Origin: an uncultured Clostridia bacterium
GTDB taxonomy: Bacteria; Bacillota; Clostridia; Oscillospirales; Acutalibacteraceae
DNA length: 17,798 bases
Direction of reading: 5' to 3'
Assembly (NCBI GenBank): GCA_947168785.1
Contig: CAMVNL010000008.1
Location: 1 to 17,798 of the forward strand
The position numbers and the translations under genes were made by a program. The notes under the pieces were generated by a model, which saw only the letters and a list, made by a program, of their open reading frames with translations, was not told the DNA's origin and ran no database searches. Each line of letters opens with the position of its first letter. Within the stretch, counting starts at the first letter, position 1. Of the stretch, positions 5,032-11,588 are shown piece after piece.

Positions 5032-6753
5032 TTACTTGCCGAAGAAGCTGCGGACGACGAAGAACAGGCGATGGAAGAAGGCCACGATATTGCCGAAGAA
5101 GCCGGTGTGGACCCGGTGGCAGTACATGCACTCGTTTTCATCCTTGAGCTCCGCGCGGTCGCCCTGGTCGATATGCAGCGTCATGGTGGGGGCGCTGTCA
5201 TTCAGGAACTTTACCGTAATGCCGGAATTCCATCTGCCGCTGCGCAGATCCGCAAAGCTGCCGGTGCCGTAGAGGGGCAGGTCGATCACGGCGTCCTCCA
5301 GTCCCAGCTTGTCGATGCAGAAGGTTCTGTCATAGAAGGGGTTGCCCACGTACACGCTGCCGTTGCCGCCGGTAAAGACCGTCTTGTCGTTCAGGAATTC
5401 CGGGAACAGGGGCATCACGGCGGGGCGGTGAACGGTGTTGTTCACGGCGTTATATTCGTGATACAGGTCGTAGGCCGCGTCGTCGATGTGCCACAGGATC
5501 ACGCCGCCGATCAGGCTGGCGCCCTCATAATCCACCGTCATGCCCTCGTCCCACTTGGTCAGCTGACGGTTTTCCGCCAAATAATACTCCTGCGACTTCT
5601 GGGTGGGGATCAGCACCACCTGATAGGCGTCCTTTTTGGTATAGGTCTGGCCGGAGACGGTATAGTCGCCGGTGGCGTCCGCCACAACGGGCTCCACCCA
5701 GCCCAGCTTATACCGGCACCAGGGGTCCATGGAATAGGGGACGTAGGCCTCCTCTTCCCCTGACTCCAGATCGGTACCCCAGGCGCTGCACATGATGCTG
5801 GTCACGTGGACGGTGTATTCGCTCCACTGGGCGTTCGTCATATATTCGGTGTCATACAGGTCCGGCAGGCCCAGATAGTGGCCCAGCTCATGGGCCAGGG
5901 TGCTGATGGGCTGCGGCAGGCCGGGCATCAGGTTTTCCGCCACGGCAATATAGTCGGAAACCACCACGCCGTCGGGCTTGGGCGGGTCAAAATCAAACTG
6001 ATAGTCGGCGATCAGGTCGGTGATGGTATAGGCGTGGGCCCACAGCAGCAGGCTTTTGTCCAGATCGGAATCCTCCAGCGCCTCCACGTAAGCGCCCTCA
6101 TAGCCCGCCACAACGAAGCCGAGGGCCAGCTCGGAGCTTTCGATGACGCCGTTGCCGTCCAGGTCGTAGGAGGCGAAGTCGATGTATTCGCCGGCCTTTT
6201 CGATGGCGGCCTTCATGGCAAGGGTCAGCTGACGGTACTGCTCCTTATCCTTCTTGGGGTTCGTCTTGGCGTAATTGGTGGACCAGTCGATATGATTGGT
6301 GGACAACGTCACGTGGATCACGCCGTCGTTGGCCTTATCCGCCCGGTTGGTGATGGCGCTGCCGTCATAGGCGGCCGTCTCTTTGGCGGGCACGAAGGTA
6401 AACTTGCTCAGGGACATATCGGAATAATACGCGGTGATGGATCTCTCGCCGCTGAAGAAGGTCTCGTTCCAGTCGTAGGTGTCGTCGTAGGGCATATTGG
6501 GGAAGCCCACCACGATGGTCAGCAGCGGGATATTGCGGGTGGTGTGCTCCAGCGCGGGCACGTAGGCCTTTTTGGAATAGCCGGCGCTGCGGGGGGCGGG
6601 AAGGCTGTCCAGCGTCAGCAGCTCGCCCGGATGGGAACGGCAGGTGCCGGGCTCGCCCGTGGCGGAAGGCACCGCAAAGGCGGAAGTCGCCATCAGCACC
6701 AGGCACAGGGCCGCGCAGCTGATGAGCAGGAAGAGTTTCAGGGATTTTTTCAA
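5032..6753 (-). CDS. Secreted M6-family (immune inhibitor A-like) zinc metallopeptidase
   Basis: 573 residues from a TTG start. The signal peptide is residues 1-27, ending SAFA. Zinc and catalytic residues lie in HELGHYLGLPDLYD (288-301): H288, E289, H292 and D298, the HExxHxxGxxD motif of M6 peptidases. SIMCSAWG (M321) is the likely Met-turn. DLDGNGVIESSE (197-208) is a complete EF-hand-type calcium loop. The C-terminus has CMYCHRVH (542-549) and then a hydrophobic, Phe-rich helix with basic residues (550-573). It should cut proteins outside the cell. Start choice: a GTG lies 15 bases upstream at 6766-6768, but GAGGT sits right after it and 8 bases before the TTG at 6751-6753. From the TTG the protein begins MKKSLKLFLL, a typical signal peptide. 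The gene is monocistronic, with its own promoter and terminator. The family call is firm. Confidence 0.92.
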   Translation of the reverse strand: MKKSLKLFLLISCAALCLVLMATSAFAVPSATGEPGTCRSHPGELLTLDSLPAPRSAGYSKKAYVPALEHTTRNIPLLTIVVGFPNMPYDDTYDWNETFFSGERSITAYYSDMSLSKFTFVPAKETAAYDGSAITNRADKANDGVIHVTLSTNHIDWSTNYAKTNPKKDKEQYRQLTLAMKAAIEKAGEYIDFASYDLDGNGVIESSELALGFVVAGYEGAYVEALEDSDLDKSLLLWAHAYTITDLIADYQFDFDPPKPDGVVVSDYIAVAENLMPGLPQPISTLAHELGHYLGLPDLYDTEYMTNAQWSEYTVHVTSIMCSAWGTDLESGEEEAYVPYSMDPWCRYKLGWVEPVVADATGDYTVSGQTYTKKDAYQVVLIPTQKSQEYYLAENRQLTKWDEGMTVDYEGASLIGGVILWHIDDAAYDLYHEYNAVNNTVHRPAVMPLFPEFLNDKTVFTGGNGSVYVGNPFYDRTFCIDKLGLEDAVIDLPLYGTGSFADLRSGRWNSGITVKFLNDSAPTMTLHIDQGDRAELKDENECMYCHRVHTGFFGNIVAFFHRLFFVVRSFFGK

Positions 6754-6788
6754 AACAAGTGACCTCACTTTCTTTTTTCTCTGATTTC

Positions 6789-6817
6789 ATTATACACCAC
6801 TGTGAAAGGATAATCAA
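6789..6817 (-). promoter_or_regulatory. SigA-type promoter for the M6 peptidase
   Basis: On the minus strand TTGATT (6812-6817), a 17-base spacer and a perfect TATAAT (6789-6794). The leader would be about 30 bases. The -35 overlaps an inverted repeat (6808-6816). Confidence 0.75.
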
Positions 6818-6849
6818 CAGCAGGATTTCCTGTTTTTGTATGATTATCC
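6808..6849. promoter_or_regulatory. Nested inverted repeats over the M6 peptidase -35, possible operator
   Basis: GGATAATCA (6808-6816) and TGATTATCC (6841-6849) are perfect inverted copies whose centres are 33 bases apart, close to three helical turns. A second palindrome, CAGGA-TT-TCCTG (6821-6832), sits between them. The left half-site covers the -35 of the peptidase promoter. This layout suits a dimeric regulator; which one is unknown. Confidence 0.45.
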
Positions 6850-6956
6850 CCCTTTTCGCCGCGCCGCCGCCCCTTTTTCCGCCGCGGCGGGCGAAGCACA
6901 TGCTTTTTTGACGCAAAGAAACGACAAAATTTGTGCAGCTTCCCCACTTTTTTCTA

Positions 6957-6985
6957 TTGCAAAATGAATTTTTTGTTTATATAAT
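6957..6985 (+). promoter_or_regulatory. SigA-type promoter for the first GH5 gene
   Basis: TTGCAA (6957-6962), a 17-base spacer and a perfect TATAAT (6980-6985). The leader would be about 30 bases to the ATG at 7022. It diverges from the peptidase promoter. Confidence 0.8.
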
Positions 6986-7021
6986 GTAAACAAAGATTGA
7001 CAGAAAAAGGAAGTGTTTTCG

Positions 7022-8422
7022 ATGAAGAACTGCCGCAAACTGCTTTGCCTGCTGCTTTCGGCCATCATGGCGCTGACGGCCTGCTCCGTCGCCGCCTTCG
7101 CCGAAGCGCCCTATACCCCCATCGGCGAAAAAGACCTGCTGCACACCGAGGGAGAGGCCATCTATAACGCCGCCGGCGAACAGGTGATCCTGCGGGGCAC
7201 CAACTTCGGAGGATGGGGCATCATGGAGGACTGGTTCTGCCCCTTTGAGGACCCCACGGGCGTGGAGACCTGCTATGAGACGCTGGCGGAGCGCTTCGGG
7301 CAGGAGGCCGCCCACGAACTGTTCAAGACCTATCGGGCCAACTGGATCACCGAGCTTGACTACAAAAACGTGGCGGACAACGGCATGAACGTGATCCGCC
7401 TGCCCATCTGGTACCGCAACTTCCAGAGCGACGACAACGGGACCTGGTACCGGAACGCAGACGGCAGCATCGACTTTTCCGAGCTGGACGAGGCGGTGCG
7501 GCTGTGCAAAAAGTACGGCCTGTACCTCATCATCGACGCCCACGGCCTGCCGGGCCACCAGAACGACTACGACCACAGCGGCCGGAACAAATCCATGACG
7601 CTGTTCGACGATACCCCGGCGGGCGAACGCTACCGGGAGGTGACGCTGGACTTCTGGACCGAGATCGCAAAGCGCTACAAGGACGAGCCCACCGTCGCCA
7701 TGTACGACCTGATGAACGAGCCGCTGGGCACCAACATCACCCGGGACAAGAGCTACCAGCAGGCCTTTTGGGACTTCTCCGACGAGCTGTACCGGGCGGT
7801 GCGGGCCGCAGACCCGGACCACATCATCACCATGGAGGCGATATGGGCCCCCAACGCCATCCCCTCCCCCGACGTGTACGGCTGGGAAAATATCGTCTAT
7901 CAGGAGCACCTGTACGACGTTTCCAACCCCGCCATACTGGGGAAGGCAAACGAGATCCGGGACGCCCATTATGACAGCCCCTTCCTGATCGGCGAGTTCT
8001 ACCCCCGGGGCGTTGCCACCTTCGACTATATGCTCTCCCTGTTCAACGACCGGGGCCTGAGCTGGACCACCTGGACCTACAAGGGGGCCTACGACGGGGC
8101 GGAAAAATCCCCCTGGTTCCTCTACGGCTCTTCCAGGCTGGAAAAGATCGACTTTGTCAACGACAGCTATGAGACCATCGCGGAGAAGTGGGGCGAATGT
8201 CTTCGCACGGACGGCGGTGAGTTTACCCGCACCCCCTTCGCCGACTACGTGGCCCTGTACGCCGCCGGCGCGGTGGACGAGGCCTCCCTGTACTCCTTCG
8301 GCATGGCCAGCAGCGAAGGCCCCCTGAGCCTGCGTTTTCAGATGCTGCTGGCGAAATTCCGCGCCATCATCACCACCATCAAGGACTGGCTGCGCAAGCT
8401 GAGCACCGGCGACCTGATCTGA
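7022..8422 (+). CDS. Secreted glycoside hydrolase family 5 enzyme (beta-glucanase-like)
   Basis: 466 residues. The signal peptide covers about 1-27. LTAC at 18-21 could be a lipobox, which would make it a lipoprotein, while AFA at 25-27 would suit ordinary cleavage. The clan-A barrel starts with VILRGTNFGGWGIMEDWF (55-72), the opening seen in GH5 beta-1,3- and beta-1,4-glucanases. YDLMNEPLG gives the acid/base E233, and FLIGEFYPRG gives the nucleophile E325. The last 30 residues form an amphipathic basic helix (about 435-460). It cuts beta-linked glucans or similar chains outside the cell; the exact linkage is not readable. I use the ATG at 7022 because AGGAAG lies 8 bases upstream; a GTG at 7013 in the same frame is inside that site. 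It is a paralogue of the GH5 at 9984, with WYRNFQSDD and SYETIAEKWG shared almost exactly. No terminator follows. Confidence 0.92.
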   Translation: MKNCRKLLCLLLSAIMALTACSVAAFAEAPYTPIGEKDLLHTEGEAIYNAAGEQVILRGTNFGGWGIMEDWFCPFEDPTGVETCYETLAERFGQEAAHELFKTYRANWITELDYKNVADNGMNVIRLPIWYRNFQSDDNGTWYRNADGSIDFSELDEAVRLCKKYGLYLIIDAHGLPGHQNDYDHSGRNKSMTLFDDTPAGERYREVTLDFWTEIAKRYKDEPTVAMYDLMNEPLGTNITRDKSYQQAFWDFSDELYRAVRAADPDHIITMEAIWAPNAIPSPDVYGWENIVYQEHLYDVSNPAILGKANEIRDAHYDSPFLIGEFYPRGVATFDYMLSLFNDRGLSWTTWTYKGAYDGAEKSPWFLYGSSRLEKIDFVNDSYETIAEKWGECLRTDGGEFTRTPFADYVALYAAGAVDEASLYSFGMASSEGPLSLRFQMLLAKFRAIITTIKDWLRKLSTGDLI

Positions 8423-8470
8423 GGCGCGAAAACGGAGCGAAAAAACGCGGAATAGGGTATCGTGTACGGC

Positions 8471-8558
8471 GTACCGTTCAGAAAATCCGTACCGCGCCGT
8501 AAAAAAAACGGATACCGGGCCGTTCGGAAATTCTATACCGTACCGTTCAGAAAACCGG
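8471..8558. repeat. Three degenerate direct repeats upstream of the GH39-like gene
   Basis: The core CCGTTCAGAAA or CCGTTCGGAAA occurs at 8474-8484, 8520-8530 and 8543-8553. The first and third copies share 15 bases (GTACCGTTCAGAAAA). They lie in the 197-base gap between the first GH5 and the GH39-like gene, followed by an AT-rich tract (8559-8619) that should carry the promoter. Repeated half-sites before a sugar gene suggest regulator binding; this is inference. TACGGCG (8465-8471) and CGCCGTA (8495-8501) could also pair around the first copy. Confidence 0.45.
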
Positions 8559-8619
8559 AACGTATTAAAAATAGATCACAAATATATCAAAAATATATTA
8601 TTATAAGTTAAAGAAAAGT

Positions 8620-9960
8620 ATGCCTACTGTTATCTCTGCGGACTTCGACAGACCGCTGGGGCCGGTCAGAGCCATGCACGCGGTGGGGCAGCCGCCCTTC
8701 CCGCACATGTCGCCGGATTATCTCCATTATCTCACCGAGGCGCATATCCCGTATTCCCGCCTGCATGACGTGGGCGGGCTGTTCGGCGGCTATATGTACG
8801 TGGATATCCCCAATATCTTCCGGGATTTTTCCGCCAACGAGTACGATCCCGCCAGCTACGATTTCGGCTTTACGGACGCGCTGCTGAAGGCGCTGGACGA
8901 ACATGGCGTAAAGCCCGTCTACCGGCTGGGCGTGACCATCGAAAACTTTTTTGAGATCAAAGCCTACCGCATCTTCCCACCCGCCGATTACGGCAAGTGG
9001 GCGCGGATCTGCGAGCATATCGTCCGCCACTACAACGAGGGCTGGGCGGACGGCTTTCACTTCGGCATCGTTTACTGGGAGATCTGGAACGAGCCGGAGG
9101 ACGGGCCCGGCAGCGGCATGTGGCGCGGCACGGACATGGAATTCTTCCGGCTGTACGAAGTCGCCTCCAAACACCTGAAGGAATGCTTCGGTGACGCCGT
9201 CAAGATAGGCGGCTACGGCAGCTGCGGGCTGGACGGGGCGTTTCAGGACCCCGCCGCTTTCGGCCTGCCGGAGATTCCGCCCCGGGGCGAGACCTACCGC
9301 TATTACTTCGTACAATACGCGGAGAAGTTTTTCCGTTACATCCGCGAGCGGAACTGCCCGCTGGACTTCTACTCCTGGCACTGCTACATCAACACCGACG
9401 GCAACCCCAACTGGCACTGCCGCAGCGTGGAGGACGCGGCGCTGCTGGCGAGAGTCGTCGACCACTTGTTGAACAAATACGGCTACGCCAATGCCGAACG
9501 CCACCTGAACGAGTGGAACAACGCGTGGGAGCTGAAACACCGGGGCACGGCCTACGCGGCGGCGCAGGCGGCGGCCATGATGCTGACCATGCAGAACACC
9601 GATACCGACCTGATGTGCTATTATGACGCGCGGATCGGGGCTTCCTGCTTCGGGGGCATGTTCAACCCGATGAACTACACGCCCCTGCCTGTGTATTACG
9701 CCTTCAAGGCCTTTGGCGAGCTGTACGCGCTGGGGACGCAGGTTTTCTGCGAAAGCGGCAATCCCGCCGTGTACGCCCTCGCCGCGAAAGGCAAAAACGG
9801 TGAACGGGCGCTGATGATCGCCAATACCGGCGAGGATACCGAAATCACGCTTGAAGGCGCCGCCTTCGACAGGGCGGACGCGGTGGACGAAAACCACCAA
9901 CTGACGCCGGCGGAAACGCCGACCGTGATCAAAAAGAATCAAATTCTTTTATTCCGCTGA
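8620..9960 (+). CDS. GH39-like clan-A glycoside hydrolase, cytoplasmic
   Basis: 446 residues without a signal peptide. The barrel shows SRLHDVGGLFG (46-56). VYWEIWNEPE (151-160) has the acid/base E158 in the W-N-E-P form typical of GH39 beta-xylosidases and related enzymes. HLNEWNNAWE (295-304) places the nucleophile at E298. The last 100 residues look like a small beta domain. It would remove sugars from imported oligosaccharides inside the cell. The ATG at 8620 has no good ribosome binding site, only AAAGAAAAG. TATAAT-like sequences (8596-8607) end 13-19 bases before it, so the message may be leaderless or nearly so. The second GH5 starts 23 bases after its stop, which indicates an operon. 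The clan is certain; the family number is likely but other clan-A families are possible. Confidence 0.85.
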   Translation: MPTVISADFDRPLGPVRAMHAVGQPPFPHMSPDYLHYLTEAHIPYSRLHDVGGLFGGYMYVDIPNIFRDFSANEYDPASYDFGFTDALLKALDEHGVKPVYRLGVTIENFFEIKAYRIFPPADYGKWARICEHIVRHYNEGWADGFHFGIVYWEIWNEPEDGPGSGMWRGTDMEFFRLYEVASKHLKECFGDAVKIGGYGSCGLDGAFQDPAAFGLPEIPPRGETYRYYFVQYAEKFFRYIRERNCPLDFYSWHCYINTDGNPNWHCRSVEDAALLARVVDHLLNKYGYANAERHLNEWNNAWELKHRGTAYAAAQAAAMMLTMQNTDTDLMCYYDARIGASCFGGMFNPMNYTPLPVYYAFKAFGELYALGTQVFCESGNPAVYALAAKGKNGERALMIANTGEDTEITLEGAAFDRADAVDENHQLTPAETPTVIKKNQILLFR

Positions 9961-9983
9961 TAAAAAGAAAGGGAGCGACTGTT

Positions 9984-11345
9984 ATGAAAAAATGGTTTTG
10001 TCTGGCATTGAGTTTCATTCTGCTGTTCACGATGGTGGCTTTCGCCTTTGCGGAGGAACCGGCGAACGGCATCACCGCCGCCGACGCCCTGCACACCTCC
10101 GGTGAAAAACTGGTGAACGCCGCCGGGGAGGAAGTGCGCCTGCGGGGCGTGAACCTGGGCGGATGGCTGATCCAGGAGGACTGGTTCTGCCCGGCGGATA
10201 ACGGCAAGCGGGGCGACCACTGGACGCTGGAGACGCTGATTTCCCGCTTCGGCACGGAAAAGGCCTACGAACTCTACAACATCTACTGGGACAACTGGAT
10301 CACCGAATACGACTTCGCGCAGATCGCGGAAATGGGCTTCAACTGCGTGCGCATCCCCTTCTGGTACCGCAACTTCCAGAGCGACGACGAGGGCACGTGG
10401 ATCCTGAACGACGCCGGGGAGAAGGACTTTTCGCGCCTGGACTGGGCGGTAGAGATGTGCCGCCGGTATGGGCTGTACGCCGTCCTCGACTTCCACGGGG
10501 CAAACGGCTGCCAAGGGGCCCAGGACCACTGCGGCCAGAAGGGCAACTGCCATTTCTACGACAAGACCGAACAGGGCGAAGCCTACCGGGCGCAGGCCGT
10601 GGAGATCTGGTCGCTGTTGGCGGAGCGCTACGCGGGCGAACCGGCCGTGGCCATGTTCGACCTGCTGAACGAGCCCCTGTGCGACGTGCCCGTGGCCCAG
10701 CGGGACTACAAGACGCTGAACGATTGGGACGTCAAGGCCTACAAGGCCATCCGGGCCAGGGACCCGCAGCGCGTCGTCTGCATGATGGGCACCTGGGACA
10801 TCGGCAAGCTGCCCAAGCCCGCCAGGCAGGGCTGGACCAACGTGGTTTATCAGCTCCATCAGTACAACTCCAAAATCGACAGCTTCCAGTCCCGCATCGA
10901 CGCCTCCCACGCGCTGCGGTACAACGTGCCGCTGTACGCCGGGGAATTCCACCCCACCGCCGAAACCGAAAGCAGCCAGGTCAACTGCACCGTGGGGGAC
11001 ATCCTCGCCGTGTATGAGGCCGAGGGCGTCAACTGGACCGTATGGACCTGGAAGGGCTACAACAGCTGGGCCGCCTGGGCGGACTGGTTCATCTGGGGCT
11101 CCACCGAGGACAAGCTGATGGTGGACCCGGAGAAGGACAGCTTTGAAACCATCGCCGAAAAGTGGGGCGCCATGCGCACCGACGGCGGGCAGTTCTACAG
11201 CGGCCATCTGGACGAGGAAGTGCTCCCCTTCCTGCCCGACGGCAAAGCGCCGGAAAACACCGACAGCAAATTCGTCGCCTTTTTCAAGAACATCATCCGC
11301 AAAATCAAGGCGCTGTTTGAGATGATCATCGTCATGTTTACCTGA
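9984..11345 (+). CDS. Secreted glycoside hydrolase family 5 enzyme, paralogue of the first GH5
   Basis: 453 residues. The signal peptide is about 1-23, ending AFA. VRLRGVNLGGWLIQEDWF (51-68) opens the barrel. FDLLNEPLC gives the acid/base E230, and LYAGEFHP gives the nucleophile E321. The RGVNLGGW form resembles exo-beta-1,3-glucanases, but linkage specificity is not established. After the barrel comes a short linker and a C-terminal helix of alternating aromatic and basic residues (about 429-453), similar to the tails of the peptidase and the other GH5. GGGAG lies 9 bases before the ATG, and the start is 23 bases after the GH39-like stop, so the two are co-transcribed. The GH31 gene follows after 243 bases that carry an inverted repeat and no clear terminator, so it may be part of the same unit. 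Confidence 0.92.
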   Translation: MKKWFCLALSFILLFTMVAFAFAEEPANGITAADALHTSGEKLVNAAGEEVRLRGVNLGGWLIQEDWFCPADNGKRGDHWTLETLISRFGTEKAYELYNIYWDNWITEYDFAQIAEMGFNCVRIPFWYRNFQSDDEGTWILNDAGEKDFSRLDWAVEMCRRYGLYAVLDFHGANGCQGAQDHCGQKGNCHFYDKTEQGEAYRAQAVEIWSLLAERYAGEPAVAMFDLLNEPLCDVPVAQRDYKTLNDWDVKAYKAIRARDPQRVVCMMGTWDIGKLPKPARQGWTNVVYQLHQYNSKIDSFQSRIDASHALRYNVPLYAGEFHPTAETESSQVNCTVGDILAVYEAEGVNWTVWTWKGYNSWAAWADWFIWGSTEDKLMVDPEKDSFETIAEKWGAMRTDGGQFYSGHLDEEVLPFLPDGKAPENTDSKFVAFFKNIIRKIKALFEMIIVMFT

Positions 11346-11419
11346 TGGGTTACATCACGCCGTCCGGCGCGTCCCCAACCCGACCGCTTTCCTTTCACAA
11401 TATAACCGATCCCATCCCA

Positions 11420-11567
11420 CGGTAGCGCGGCACCTCAGTGCCGCTATGGCGTAAAGGTACTTTTTATGCTGCGTTCCCCGTTTTCCTGTCACATAACCGG
11501 CTGCGAAAATGGGGATGGCTGAAAGGGTTGTTTGGGTCAGCAGCGGCACTGAGGTGCCGCGCTACCG
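11420..11567. repeat. Perfect 26-base inverted repeat built from two GTAG hairpins
   Basis: 11420-11445 and 11542-11567 are perfect inverted copies. Each arm starts with GGTAGC and contains its own hairpin (GCGGCAC, 4-base loop, GTGCCGC). Between them 11475-11485 and 11505-11515 pair at 10 of 11 positions, so the whole 148 bases could fold into one long structure or into separate hairpins. The units match the GTAG hairpins at 3670 and 3783 in layout, with different stem bases. The right arm ends 8 bases before the AGGAGG of the GH31 gene. There is no gene inside. Confidence 0.75.
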
Positions 11568-11588
11568 ATTTTGTCAGGAGGTAATCGT

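Noticed and set aside
5096..5130. CMYCH in the M6 peptidase tail matches the CxxCH haem c motif
   Set aside because: It is a single site at the extreme C-terminus of a signal-peptide protein in a Clostridia-like organism, with no cytochrome-like sequence around it. The two Cys and the later His look more like a small metal or structural knuckle before the helix.
5806..6762. Long open frames opposite the peptidase, GH5, GH31 and transporter genes
   Set aside because: They are mirror frames of well-supported genes in GC-rich DNA, with Val/Gly/His-rich composition and no recognisable domains or ribosome sites.
6766..6768. GTG as the start of the M6 peptidase
   Set aside because: No ribosome binding site precedes it. 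GAGGT just downstream is well placed for the TTG at 6751-6753, which also gives a normal signal peptide.
8465..8508. Hairpin TACGGCG/CGCCGTA followed by eight A as a terminator after the first GH5
   Set aside because: The A-run follows the stem on the plus strand, so the RNA would have A, not U. On the minus strand the T-run precedes the stem. It does not fit a rho-independent terminator in either direction.
11571..11573. TTG as the start of GH31
   Set aside because: It lies before the AGGAGG at 11576-11581, which serves the ATG at 11589.
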